NCBI RefSeq assembly: GCF_022815725.1
Contig: NZ_JALGRF010000004.1
Span: 336,133 to 400,132, forward strand
Direction: 5' to 3'
DNA: 64,000 bases
Source of the DNA: Streptomyces sp. APSN-46.1
Lineage (GTDB): Bacteria; Actinomycetota; Actinomycetes; Streptomycetales; Streptomycetaceae
The notes beneath the pieces are model-generated. The model was not told where the DNA came from. It saw only the letters and a program-made list of their open reading frames with translations, and ran no database searches. The position numbers were made by a program, and so were the translations under genes. Positions 1-7,749 of the stretch are shown here, in pieces (the first letter of the stretch is position 1; each line of letters begins with the position of its first letter).

Positions 1-1
1 T

Positions 2-1162
2 TGCGGCGCACTGGCGAGCCTGACGCTGTTGCCTTTCGCGCTTCTGCCGACGCTGGCGTGGCCGTCCGCTCCGTACGGGTTGAAAGCCGTCCTCGTACTC
101 CTGGTCTGGGCGGCACTGATCGGCGCGGTCGGGCTGGCCCGCACCGCTCGACGCGCGCTGATCGCGTTCGCCCGTCAACTGCTGAAGGTGCCGCTGCCGG
201 ACCCCGTGCCGGTGTCCTTCGGCGCCGACCGCCTGCGGACGCCTCTCTGGCTGCTGCTGCACGTGGCCCTGGGGTGGGCGGGAGCGCTGGTCAGCGGCGT
301 GCTGGTCCTCGCGGGCCTGACCCTGCCGGGGAATTGGTTGCGGGCCGAGGCGGGCCTGAGTCTGTTCGGCTGGACGGTGCGGGCGGACGGCGGCCCGCAG
401 AACTGGGTGGTGGCGCTCTGCTGCCTGCTGCTTGCGGCGGCGGTGTGCGCGGTGGTGACGAGCGCTCTGCGGTGGCTGGCTCCGAAGCTGTTGGGGCCCT
501 CACCGAACGAGCACCTCGCGCTGGCGGCCGAGCGGGAGCAGAAACTGGCCGAACGCAACCGGCTGGCCCACGAGTTGCACGACTCGATCGGCCACACCCT
601 GACGGCGACCACGATCCAGGCGGCGGTGGCGGGCGAGGTGCTCTCCGCCGACCCGGCGGCGGCACGGGCCGCCCTGCGCAGCATCGAGGACTCGGCGCGG
701 GCCGCGCTGGAGGACTTGGACTACGTCCTGGGCGTACTGCGCGAACAGCGGGCGGAGACGGCCCCGACCCGGACCCTGGCCGACCTGCCCGAACTCCTCG
801 ACCGGCTGCGGCACACGGGCACGGTGGTGGAGCAGGAGCTGTCGGGCGAGTGGGCGCAGGTGCACGGGACTCTCTCCCGGGCGGCGTACCGGATCCTCCA
901 GGAGGGGCTGACGAACGCGTTGCGGCACGGGGCGGGCGGGCCGATCGAGGTCCGGGTGGCGGCCGGACCGGACGGCCTTGAGCTCGGTGTGCTCAACAGG
1001 ACCGGGGCGGAAGCGAACAGCGGTCCGCGTCCCTTCCCGACGTCCGGGCACGGCCTGCCCGGCCTGGCCGAGCGCGTGCGGCTGCTGCACGGTGAGTTCG
1101 AGGCCGGCCCGCACGGGTCGCAGCACTGGCAGCTGGTGGTCCGGCTGCCGGTATGGGTGTAG
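2..1162 (+). CDS. NarL-family sensor histidine kinase (5' end outside window)
   Basis: The reading frame is open to the first base of the window, so the N-terminus is missing. What remains has several hydrophobic segments (roughly codons 1-45, 75-110 and 125-155), then a HisKA_3 dimerisation helix with the phosphoacceptor His in ELHDSIGHTL, and a HATPase domain with an N-box (GLTNALRHG) and a late G-box (GHGLPGLAERV). This is the DesK/NarL type of membrane kinase. It should autophosphorylate on His and pass phosphate to the response regulator that overlaps its 3' end. The signal sensed cannot be told from the sequence. Confidence 0.9.
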   Translation, partial: CGALASLTLLPFALLPTLAWPSAPYGLKAVLVLLVWAALIGAVGLARTARRALIAFARQLLKVPLPDPVPVSFGADRLRTPLWLLLHVALGWAGALVSGVLVLAGLTLPGNWLRAEAGLSLFGWTVRADGGPQNWVVALCCLLLAAAVCAVVTSALRWLAPKLLGPSPNEHLALAAEREQKLAERNRLAHELHDSIGHTLTATTIQAAVAGEVLSADPAAARAALRSIEDSARAALEDLDYVLGVLREQRAETAPTRTLADLPELLDRLRHTGTVVEQELSGEWAQVHGTLSRAAYRILQEGLTNALRHGAGGPIEVRVAAGPDGLELGVLNRTGAEANSGPRPFPTSGHGLPGLAERVRLLHGEFEAGPHGSQHWQLVVRLPVWV

Positions 1163-1884
1163 GCATGACCGGCTCCGAGGAGACGGCCGCCGCCCCGGCC
1201 GACACCGCCCCCGACACCGCCGCCCCCTCCCCCGTCACCCTCCTGATCGCGGACGACGACGAGGTGACCCGCAGCGGTCTGCGCACCCTGCTCGCCCTGC
1301 AGCCGGGGATCGCGGTGCTCGGGGTGGCCGCCGACGGGGTCGAGGCGGTCGAACAGGCGTTGCGGCTGCGGCCGGACGTGGTCCTCATGGACGTACGGAT
1401 GCCGCGCCGCAACGGAATCGAAGCCACGCGGCAGTTGCTCGCAGAGGCGACCGAACCGCCGAGGGTCGTGGTGATCACCACCTTCGAGAACGACGACTAC
1501 GTCACCGCCGCGCTCAGCGCGGGAGCCAGCGGCTTCGTCCTCAAGCGGCTGCCGGTCCGGCAGATCGCGGAGGCGGTGCGCGTGGTCGCCGCGGGGGACG
1601 CGATCCTCTTCCCGGCGGCACTCGGCCGGATGGTCACCGCCCGACCGCTGGGCTCCGCCGAGGCGTTGCCGAAGGCGGCGCTGACGGGGCGGGAGGAGGA
1701 GGTGCTGCGGCTGATGGCCACCGGCCTGTCCAACCCGGAGATCGCGGAGGTGCTCACGGTGAGCCAAGAGACGGTGAAGACGCACGTCGGGAACGTGCTG
1801 ACCAAGCTCGGCGCGCAGAACCGGACCCACGCGGTGGTGATCGCGTACGAATCCGGGCTGGTGGTCCCGGGATTCGCGGGCTGA
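1153..1884 (+). CDS. LuxR/NarL-family response regulator
   Basis: A receiver domain (about residues 28-150) carries the acidic pocket IADDDE, phosphoacceptor Asp80 in VVLMDVRMP and the conserved Lys in FVLKRLP. A LuxR-type HTH follows (about 178-235; LTGREEEVLRLMATGLSN ... VKTHVGNVLTKLG). The gene overlaps the kinase stop by 10 bases if ATG 1153 is used; ATG 1165, just past the stop, is an equally good start, and neither has a clear Shine-Dalgarno sequence. It forms a cotranscribed two-component pair with the kinase, and target genes are unknown. Confidence 0.92.
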   Translation: MGVGMTGSEETAAAPADTAPDTAAPSPVTLLIADDDEVTRSGLRTLLALQPGIAVLGVAADGVEAVEQALRLRPDVVLMDVRMPRRNGIEATRQLLAEATEPPRVVVITTFENDDYVTAALSAGASGFVLKRLPVRQIAEAVRVVAAGDAILFPAALGRMVTARPLGSAEALPKAALTGREEEVLRLMATGLSNPEIAEVLTVSQETVKTHVGNVLTKLGAQNRTHAVVIAYESGLVVPGFAG

Positions 1885-1906
1885 AGCGGAGTGTTCCTCG
1901 CGGCCA

Positions 1907-2119
1907 CTATTGCAAGAGTGCTTCCATGTGGCGCGCGGCGTCGTCGGACGCCTCATCGGGTGTCCGGCCGTTCTCGCGGGCGACCATGTACGCGGCGTAC
2001 CAGTCCCACCAGTGGTGCTCGGGGGCGGATGCCTCGTACGGGCCGTGGTGCTCCTCCGTCTCGCGCAGAAGTTCTGTCAACGCGGCTACGTCCACGGCGA
2101 AAGCCTCCTGAGTCGTCAC
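1907..2119 (-). CDS. Small conserved acidic protein, function unknown
   Basis: This 70-residue protein carries a Trp/His/Tyr-rich stretch (HHWWDWYAAYMVARENG) followed by DEASDDAARHMEALLQ. I chose GTG 2119 because it overlaps the TGA of the upstream VOC gene in a GTGA junction, which implies translational coupling; a longer frame upstream would run into the VOC gene. Similar short proteins follow glyoxalase/bleomycin-resistance-type genes in Streptomyces, so it may act with the VOC protein, but no catalytic motif is visible. Confidence 0.7.
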   Translation of the reverse strand: MTTQEAFAVDVAALTELLRETEEHHGPYEASAPEHHWWDWYAAYMVARENGRTPDEASDDAARHMEALLQ

Positions 2120-2595
2120 CGTCCGGGCAGTCGCTCCCGCACCTCTTGCAGTACCCACCCGTTTCCGTCCGGGTCGCTGAACGAGGCGTAGGAGGCGTAA
2201 CTGCGGCCCTCTGGATCGCGGCCGTCGACCCGTACTTCAGCGCCGGTTTCGTAGACCTTGTGGAAGATCTCGCTTACCTGGACACCGCGGCCGGCGAGGT
2301 CGGCGCGGGCTTTGTCGAGGTCGGAGACCACGAGGTAGGCCTCTGCGGATCCAGGCGCCGCGGAGACGACCCCGCGGCCGAAGATGATCGAGCATTCCGA
2401 CCCAGGCGGCGTCAGCTGAACGATCCGGAACTCCGGGCCGGCCTCGAAGTCCGCATCGAGCCGCCATCCCAGGCTCTGGTAGAAGCGCAGGGCACCGTCG
2501 ACGTCAGCGACGGGGATGATGTGGACCTCGATCTTCATGTCCACGGTCGGCTCTTTGACGCCGCCCTGTGCGCCGCCCTGCTCTTGAGTGCTCAT
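2116..2595 (-). CDS. VOC (glyoxalase/bleomycin-resistance fold) family protein
   Basis: This is a 159-residue protein. After an approximately 20-residue polar leader comes one vicinal-oxygen-chelate module pair (IEVHIIPVADVDGALRFYQ, then a second half ending FSDPDGNGWVLQEV). ATG 2595 is chosen over longer starts because GGAG sits about 6 bases upstream. VOC proteins bind a metal or sequester small ligands; whether this one is an enzyme or a binding protein cannot be decided. It is coupled by a 4-base overlap to the small acidic protein downstream. Confidence 0.85.
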   Translation of the reverse strand: MSTQEQGGAQGGVKEPTVDMKIEVHIIPVADVDGALRFYQSLGWRLDADFEAGPEFRIVQLTPPGSECSIIFGRGVVSAAPGSAEAYLVVSDLDKARADLAGRGVQVSEIFHKVYETGAEVRVDGRDPEGRSYASYASFSDPDGNGWVLQEVRERLPGR

Positions 2596-2688
2596 ATCGT
2601 TCTCCTGCACCCGATGCCCAGAAATCCAGCGGCCAAGTTCCACGTTAGACCGACGGGATACACGGTGCACCCGGGAAGAACCCCGGGC

Positions 2689-3606
2689 CTAGGCGGCGGG
2701 GCGGCCCTGTTCGACGCAGAACTTGCATCTGCCGGGGGTCGGGCCGTGGAAGCCGCGGTCGCAGGCCTGGCAGTTCTGGACCGGGTCCGGCCGCACGAAG
2801 GCGGGACTCCGGTGGACCGGCCCCAGGATCGGCGGCAGCTGGGCCGCGAGGCGGTAGGCGATCAGGCCGGCCGGGTTGAGGGTGGGGACGGGGAGGTCAT
2901 GGGTGAGCGCGGCGGTCACCGCGTCCGGGGAGGCCCCGCGTTCCAGCCAGGCCTCGACCCCGCCCGCGAGGCGGTGGATGTCCCGTTCGCCGAGCAGCAG
3001 ACGGTGGTTCACCCGGCGGAGTCCCGCGAGCAGGGCGACGGCGGCCGCGCGGCGGGCGGGGTGTGCGTCGCCGCGGGGCGCGGGGAGCGGCGGAGCCGGG
3101 GCCGCGGCCCGAGGGAGTACCGCCGGGGGCGCGGGGACGGGGGCCGCGGGTGGCGGGGTCGGTGCAGGTGCAGGTGCAGGTGCCGGTGCAGGTGCCTCGG
3201 CGAGCTTGGGTCGGCGCGGCCGGGCGGGCGGGGGCGGGGGGTCCTCCGGGTCCGGTACCGGGGCGACGGCTCCCGGCTGGTTGTAGGACACCGTTCGGGT
3301 GATGATCTGCCCGCTCGGCAGCTTCTCCCGCTTCCGGCTCAGGTAACCCGCCCCCTCCAGCTCCCGCAGCGCTTCCGCGATCCGAACCTCGCCCTCGGGG
3401 AAGCGATCTGCCAGCAGCTTGATGCCGATCCGGGTTCCGGTGGGCAGCGACTGGATGTGGGAGGCGAGCCCGATCGCGGCCAGCGAGAGCGTCTCGTGCT
3501 GGGTGAGGTGGTTCCCGATCACCGTGAAGTGCGACGTCTGCGGCACGTTGGCGTGCCGAATGCCGGACGGGAAAACCGTGCGCGCGTTAAAGTGCTCAGA
3601 AGCCAT
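2689..3606 (-). CDS. Helix-turn-helix protein with Pro/Ala linker and C-terminal zinc ribbon
   Basis: This 305-residue protein has three parts. The N-terminal ~110 residues look like a winged-helix DNA-binding domain (LTQHETLSLAAIGLASHIQ ... IAEALRELEGAGYLSRKRE). A Pro/Ala-rich linker (about 118-180) includes an Ala-Pro dipeptide run produced by GGTGCA-type DNA repeats at 3169-3198. The C-terminus has a CxxC...CxxC ribbon (CQACDRGF ... RCKFC). It is probably a transcriptional regulator of a Streptomyces-specific family. ATG 3606 is the first in-frame start and has no obvious ribosome site, so translation may be leaderless. Confidence 0.75.
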   Translation of the reverse strand: MASEHFNARTVFPSGIRHANVPQTSHFTVIGNHLTQHETLSLAAIGLASHIQSLPTGTRIGIKLLADRFPEGEVRIAEALRELEGAGYLSRKREKLPSGQIITRTVSYNQPGAVAPVPDPEDPPPPPARPRRPKLAEAPAPAPAPAPAPTPPPAAPVPAPPAVLPRAAAPAPPLPAPRGDAHPARRAAAVALLAGLRRVNHRLLLGERDIHRLAGGVEAWLERGASPDAVTAALTHDLPVPTLNPAGLIAYRLAAQLPPILGPVHRSPAFVRPDPVQNCQACDRGFHGPTPGRCKFCVEQGRPAA

Positions 3607-3890
3607 TGGGAAGGTTTCGCTTCCTCGTTGGTCAGGCCCTCGTTCGGGATTGCCGTCCCGGCGGGGGCCGTCTCATGTCTGGGGTTGTCGGGGCGAGCAT
3701 ATGCCAGCCAAGCCCCCGCATTTCCAGCCCAGTTCGGGCATGTCACCCGTGTGGGTGACGGGGCCGCCGGGGAAGGCTGGTAGGGGAGGGTGGGGTTCTT
3801 TCCCCCGGTTCTTTCTCCTGAAAGGAAAGATCGCGTCCCGCCGGATCGCGTGGGCCCGCGATCCGGCGAAGCAGGGCCCGCACCTGCGAT
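3607..3890. other. Intergenic region, no gene seen
   Basis: This 284-bp stretch lies between the HTH gene start and the end of the ATPase gene, both on the minus strand. It must hold the promoter of the HTH gene, but I see no clear -35/-10 pair, hairpin terminator or small gene with a ribosome site. Confidence 0.4.
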
Positions 3891-4256
3891 TCAGCACATC
3901 AGTTCGGCCCATACGGACTTCCTCGGAGCGGGCCCGCAGGCGCTCCCCCAGCGGTCGGAGAGGGCGTCCACGATCATCAGTCCGTAGCGCGGCTCGCCCG
4001 GGAGCTTGTCGGCCCGGGTGTCCGAAACCTCGATCCGGACCCGCCCGGCCCCGGTGACGCTGAGTGCGAGATGGAAGTCCCGGCCGGGAACCTTGCCGTG
4101 GGTGACGGCGTTCGCGCAGAGCTCCGAGACGACCTGCGCCGCGTCATCGAACAGAAGTCCCCATGAGCGGAGTTGCTCGACCGTGAGCAGCCTGGCCAGA
4201 CGGGCCGCCCGGGGGGTGGCGGAAAGCTGCACGGCGAAGTGGAGTTGAGTATTCAC
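3891..4256 (-). CDS. ATP-binding protein, RsbW/anti-sigma-factor-like HATPase
   Basis: This 121-residue GHKL ATPase has the N-box SELCANAVTHG, the G1-like segment VSDTRADKLP and a glycine box YGLMIVDALSDRWG. Single-domain ATPases of this kind (HATPase_c_2) act as serine kinases or anti-sigma factors. GTG 4256 is chosen to match the usual family N-terminus; a TTG at 4325 is possible. Just upstream of this GTG a CACTCT hexamer lies 7 bases away, compatible with leaderless transcription. It is divergent from an XRE-DUF5753 gene, the arrangement of whiJ-type cassettes. Confidence 0.85.
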   Translation of the reverse strand: MNTQLHFAVQLSATPRAARLARLLTVEQLRSWGLLFDDAAQVVSELCANAVTHGKVPGRDFHLALSVTGAGRVRIEVSDTRADKLPGEPRYGLMIVDALSDRWGSACGPAPRKSVWAELMC

Positions 4257-4371
4257 GTCACACAGAGTGTCCGTCCGTGCGTACGCTGAGAAGTCGCGGA
4301 GGCCTCCTGTCCGAGGGCTGTCCAACTATGTCCGGACTGTCTGACGGGGCCTGCCGGGTACGGGAGGGCGT

Positions 4372-5211
4372 ATGAGCCTGGAAGAGCACAGCTGGTCCGT
4401 GGACCCGGAGGACGAGCAGGGCGCGGCCGTGGTCGCCGCGCTCGGCCGCCAGATGCGGGCGCGGCGGGAGGCGTTGGGGGTAAAGGTCGCGGAACTGGCC
4501 TCGCGGATCGGGTACGGCGAGGACCTCGTCTACAAGGTCGAGGCGGGCAAGCGGATCGCCAAGCCGGAGTATCTGGTGGCGGTGGACGAGGCGTTGAAGG
4601 CGGGCGGCCTGATCCGTGCCATGCGGGAGGACCTGGCTGGGGTCCGCTACCCCAAGAAGGTCCGCCAGCTGGCGAAGCTGGAGGCCGGGGCGATCGAGAT
4701 CGGGGCTTATCGCATCCACGGCATCCATGGCTTATTGCAGACGGAGGAGTACGGACGGACCCTGTTCGAGATGCGACAGCCGGCCTATTCGAAGGAGGAG
4801 GTGGAGCGGTTCGTCGCCGCGAGGCTCGCCAGGAAGTCGCTCTTCGATCGCGATCCGCCTCCCGCGCTCAGCCTTGTCCAGGAAGAGGCCACCCTCCGTC
4901 GCCGGATCGGGGGCACAATGGTGTGGCGTCGCCAGCTCGAACACCTTCTGGAGCTGGTCGACTTGCGATACCTCTCGTTCCAGGTCATGCCGCTCAGCTG
5001 TGAGGTTCACGCTGGGATGGATGGCGGGATCGAGGTGCTGAAGTTCGCCGACGGGTCGGCGATCGGGCGCTCCGAAGGGGCATTCAACGGACGGCCGGTC
5101 TCTGACCTCAAGCAGCTCAGATTCCTTGAGCTGCGCTTTGGAATGATCCGAGCCCAGGCCCTCTCGCCACAGGGGTCACGGGTGTTCATCGAGGACTTGC
5201 TGGGAGAGTAA
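4372..5211 (+). CDS. XRE-family regulator with DUF5753 domain (WhiJ-like)
   Basis: This 279-residue protein has an N-terminal XRE HTH (about 22-80; LGRQMRARREALGVKVAELASRIG ... VEAGKR) and a long C-terminal DUF5753 domain (about 95-275; IHGLLQTEEYGRTLFE ... FIEDLLGE). Such proteins bind DNA and respond to a partner DUF397 protein; WhiJ of S. coelicolor is the studied example, acting in differentiation. The stop codon TAA shares its last base with the ATG of the downstream DUF397 gene, so the two are translationally coupled. The start ATG follows a GGGAGGG ribosome site. Confidence 0.93.
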   Translation: MSLEEHSWSVDPEDEQGAAVVAALGRQMRARREALGVKVAELASRIGYGEDLVYKVEAGKRIAKPEYLVAVDEALKAGGLIRAMREDLAGVRYPKKVRQLAKLEAGAIEIGAYRIHGIHGLLQTEEYGRTLFEMRQPAYSKEEVERFVAARLARKSLFDRDPPPALSLVQEEATLRRRIGGTMVWRRQLEHLLELVDLRYLSFQVMPLSCEVHAGMDGGIEVLKFADGSAIGRSEGAFNGRPVSDLKQLRFLELRFGMIRAQALSPQGSRVFIEDLLGE

Positions 5212-5396
5212 TGAGCGCCGAACTGGGCTGGTTCAAGAGCACCTACAGCGACGGCAGCGAGGGCGACTCCTGCGTCGAGGTGGCGGCCACCCCCGGAACG
5301 ATCCACGTCCGGGACTCCAAGAACATCCCCGGCCCGCAGCTCGCGGTGAGCGGCACCGCCTGGGCCGGGTTCGTCGCGTACGCCTCCGAGGGGTAG
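5211..5396 (+). CDS. DUF397 domain protein, partner of the upstream DUF5753 regulator
   Basis: This 61-residue protein is a complete DUF397 unit: WFKSTYSDGSEGDSCVEVA, then IHVRDSK, then LAVSGTAWAGFVAYA. It overlaps the XRE gene stop by one base. DUF397 proteins are small partners that modulate WhiJ-type repressors and are typically found in multiple copies in Streptomyces. A second copy follows after 9 bases. Confidence 0.9.
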   Translation: MSAELGWFKSTYSDGSEGDSCVEVAATPGTIHVRDSKNIPGPQLAVSGTAWAGFVAYASEG

Positions 5397-5405
5397 GGGT
5401 AAGAG

Positions 5406-5654
5406 ATGACCGGCGAGCTGGACTGGTTCAAGAGCAGCTACAGCGACAGCAGTGAGATCGATTCCTGCGTCGAGGTCGCCTGGCGCAAGAGCAGCTACAG
5501 CGATAGCAGCGACATCAACGACTGCGTCGAGGTGGCGGCCGGCCCCGGTGCGGTGCACGTCCGGGACTCGAAGAGCATCGGCACCGGCCCGCAGCTCGCG
5601 GTCAGCGGCACCGCCTGGGCTGGGTTCGTCGCGTACGCGTCCGGCGGGGTCTGA
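5406..5654 (+). CDS. DUF397 domain protein with duplicated N-terminal motif
   Basis: This 82-residue paralogue of the preceding gene contains the WxKSSYSDSS-x-I-x-x-CVEVA motif twice in tandem (residues 7-25 and 26-44), followed by a single C-terminal half (VHVRDSK ... GTAWAGFVAYASGG). The extra unit looks like an in-frame partial duplication of a one-unit ancestor. Its ribosome site is weak (GGGGTAAGAG before ATG 5406), so it may rely on read-through from the previous gene. Confidence 0.88.
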   Translation: MTGELDWFKSSYSDSSEIDSCVEVAWRKSSYSDSSDINDCVEVAAGPGAVHVRDSKSIGTGPQLAVSGTAWAGFVAYASGGV

Positions 5655-5796
5655 CCGCAGCGGCCAGCCGCCCGGGTGGTTCCGGGGCGGGGATGTGACG
5701 GGTTGAACGCGCGGCCAGCGCAACGGCTCGTAGCGTCGATCTTGTGCGGTTCCACCGGACCGGACGAGGCGTCTACGTAAGAGGGTCGAACCAGTC

Positions 5797-6216
5797 ATGA
5801 GCCTGAGCATCCGCAACCAGATCGCGGGCACCGTCACCTCCGTCACCTCCGGCGAGGCCATGACGGTGGTCAAGGTCCGGCTGGAGGGCGGTCAGGACAT
5901 CACCGCTGCCATCACCACCGACGCGGTCAAGGACCTCGGCATCGCCGAAGGCTCCTCGGTGAAGGCGCTGGTCAAGGCGACCGAGGTCGCCCTGGCCACC
6001 GGTCCCGTCGAGGGCGTGTCCATCCGTAACCAGCTGGCCGGGACCGTCGCCGAGGTGGCCGTCGGCCCCGCGATGGCGTCCGTCAAGGTGGACGTGAGCG
6101 GCGGCGGTCTCACCGCCGCCGTCACCAGGGAGGCCGTGGACGCGCTCGGCCTGGCCGCCGGCTCGTCCGTCGTCGCGCTGATCAAGGCGACCGAGATCAG
6201 CCTGGCCACCGTCTGA
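5797..6216 (+). CDS. Molbindin-like di-Mop (TOBE) protein
   Basis: This 139-residue protein is built of two Mop/TOBE repeats, residues 1-68 and 73-139, each starting SIRNQxAGTV and ending SSVxALxKATEVxLAT. Di-Mop molbindins bind molybdate or tungstate oxyanions in the cytosol and buffer or deliver them to cofactor synthesis. The two repeats are clearly homologous to each other. No transporter gene is adjacent, so it is an isolated storage or homeostasis gene. A hairpin terminator follows at 6237-6272. Confidence 0.9.
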   Translation: MSLSIRNQIAGTVTSVTSGEAMTVVKVRLEGGQDITAAITTDAVKDLGIAEGSSVKALVKATEVALATGPVEGVSIRNQLAGTVAEVAVGPAMASVKVDVSGGGLTAAVTREAVDALGLAAGSSVVALIKATEISLATV

Positions 6217-6236
6217 GGTCTCAGAGGCCAATGAAA

Positions 6237-6272
6237 GCCGTGGGGGAAGCCGACGGCGGCTTCCCCCACGGC
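6237..6272. terminator. Bidirectional hairpin terminator
   Basis: GCCGTGGGGGAAGCCG and its complement flank a 3-base loop, in the 71-bp gap between the convergent molbindin and ADP-ribosyltransferase genes. It can serve both strands. There is no long T tract, as is usual in Streptomyces. Confidence 0.8.
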
Positions 6273-6287
6273 CGCGTTCACCCCTGG

Positions 6288-6998
6288 TCAGAACGCCAGG
6301 GCGGCGGCGGTACCGGCGCCGGTGCCGGTGCTGGCGTCCTCCAGCGGGTACGGCGCGAAGTGCGCGTTGTCCTTGCAGCCGAGGTTCTCGTACGTGTTCA
6401 CCTTGGTCTCCGGATCCGTCTTGACCAGGTGGTACTTGCAGGCCTGCTTGATGTACCGCCCCTCGACCCCGCCCGGGAAGTCGATTTCCTTGTTCCACAG
6501 GTACGGCGACGTGTACCCGCTCTTCCAGGCGGTGGCGTTCACGTCGATCCCGCCCGGGGCGTCGATCTCGTAGACCCACCCCGTCTTGGCCGCGCCGTAG
6601 GTGGCGAACTTCTGGGCCACCCACTTCTCACAACTGGTGCTGAGGTGCGCGGTGTTCTGTCCGCCGCCCTTGACGATGTACTCGGACAGTGGGGTCAACT
6701 CCGCGCCGCGCGGGGTGAACCCGGTGCGGAAGAGGTCCTCCACGGTCTCCCGGGTGTCGCCCCGCCAGAGCGTGTTGTGGTCGTCGCGCCACTGCCAGTC
6801 CTCCGCCCGGGCGGCGGCCTCGACGGCCTGGGCGATGAACGGGTTCGTCGTCGTGCTCCACCAGTCCGTCCCCCGGTACTCGGCGACGGGCCCGCACGGG
6901 CCGGTGTCGGGTGCGGGGGCGGCGGCAGCGGCCGGCGCGATGGCGGCGACGGTGGAGAGCGAGGCGGCGGCGAGGACCTGCAGAGCGGCCTTCAACAT
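6288..6998 (-). CDS. Secreted pierisin/scabin-like mono-ADP-ribosyltransferase
   Basis: This 236-residue protein has a signal peptide (1-27, ending AAAAAP). The mature part has the R-S-E ADP-ribosyltransferase layout: Arg79 in LWRGDTRE, the STS motif at 120-122 (LSTSCEKWVA), the segment VYEIDAPGGIDVNATAWKSG and a catalytic-type Glu171 in NKEIDFPGG. Four cysteines (35, 123, 187, 208) could form two disulfides, fitting an exported protein. Pierisin, scabin and ScARP modify guanine in DNA or nucleotides and usually have QxE; here the residue two before Glu is Asn169. A TATAAA -10 element and the palindrome GTTGATCAAC at 7014-7023 lie upstream. The true target is unknown. Confidence 0.82.
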   Translation of the reverse strand: MLKAALQVLAAASLSTVAAIAPAAAAAPAPDTGPCGPVAEYRGTDWWSTTTNPFIAQAVEAAARAEDWQWRDDHNTLWRGDTRETVEDLFRTGFTPRGAELTPLSEYIVKGGGQNTAHLSTSCEKWVAQKFATYGAAKTGWVYEIDAPGGIDVNATAWKSGYTSPYLWNKEIDFPGGVEGRYIKQACKYHLVKTDPETKVNTYENLGCKDNAHFAPYPLEDASTGTGAGTAAALAF

Positions 6999-7013
6999 GG
7001 TGAGTGCCCATCA

Positions 7014-7023
7014 GTTGATCAAC
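7014..7023. promoter_or_regulatory. Palindrome between promoter and start of the ADP-ribosyltransferase gene
   Basis: GTTGATCAAC is a perfect 10-bp palindrome 15 bp upstream of the ATG and just downstream of a TATAAA -10-like element (minus strand, near 7034-7039). It is well placed for a repressor but short enough to be chance. Confidence 0.35.
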
Positions 7024-7175
7024 GTGACGGGCCCTTTTATAGCGACATGTCGGAGTCCCGATCGAGACCGCCCGAAGCGGATCACCCAGACGAGTGCATC
7101 GGCCCGCAGATGCCGATGCCGCCGCCGTGCCGATCGCTGCCCACGGGTGTCGCCGGGCTGCGGGACACGCCCTTG

Positions 7176-7204
7176 CCCGACATGCTTCACCGCTGGGCGA
7201 CCTG
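7176..7204 (+). repeat. 29-bp relic identical to part of the DUF6247 antitoxin gene
   Basis: Starting TGCCCGACATGCTTCACCGC, this block is identical to 10870-10898 inside the antitoxin gene and would encode PDMLHRWAT, followed immediately here by a stop. Flanking similarity fades quickly. It looks like a fragment of a second copy of the antitoxin gene. Confidence 0.6.
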
Positions 7205-7749
7205 AACCTGTGGCGGAGGGCTCAGGATGGCCCCGTCCGGACGGGGCCGGACGAGGGCGAATGAGACCAGGACGGGCGGCCTGACGGCGTCAAGGTCGCC
7301 GGTACCGGCCAAGAGGTACGAGTGCCTGCTGGCTCTCTCATATCGACGAACACGAGGATCAGCCACGGTGGCAAGATCCTCCCGTATTCGTCATCGGGAG
7401 TCTTGTGGGTTCCGCGGTCGGTAACTCCATCAGGCGGCGCCAGGCGGCGCGTGACACCCAACCACGATGGATGGTCGACGGCCCAGGAGAGGTGGCGCCC
7501 CGCTTCGGTCGGCCGTGCCGCGCCGCCGCCACACTTGCTGCGCCCCAGTGATCCACACCGCTTCCCGGCATGCGCCGGTGTCGGCTTGGGCTTGGGCGGG
7601 GCGCTTCCTGACGCTCCCGCCGCAACTTCATCGGCCGTGAGCCTTGCGAACCTTCCGGATCTCGAAGATCCATCGCATCACCTGAGCTTGTGTGTTGCGA
7701 CAGCCGCTAGAACTCAAGGCGATGTGGCGGGGGCTCTACTGCTCGGGGT
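7205..7749. other. Degenerate intergenic stretch, no supported gene
   Basis: This 545-bp region has lower GC than its surroundings. It holds a perfect 20-bp palindrome at 7229-7248 (GGCCCCGTCCGGACGGGGCC) and one TGAGACCA motif at 7262-7269 that recurs around the tRNA-Ser repeats. Frames exist on both strands, but none has a ribosome site together with a recognisable protein. It is probably decayed mobile DNA. Confidence 0.45.
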
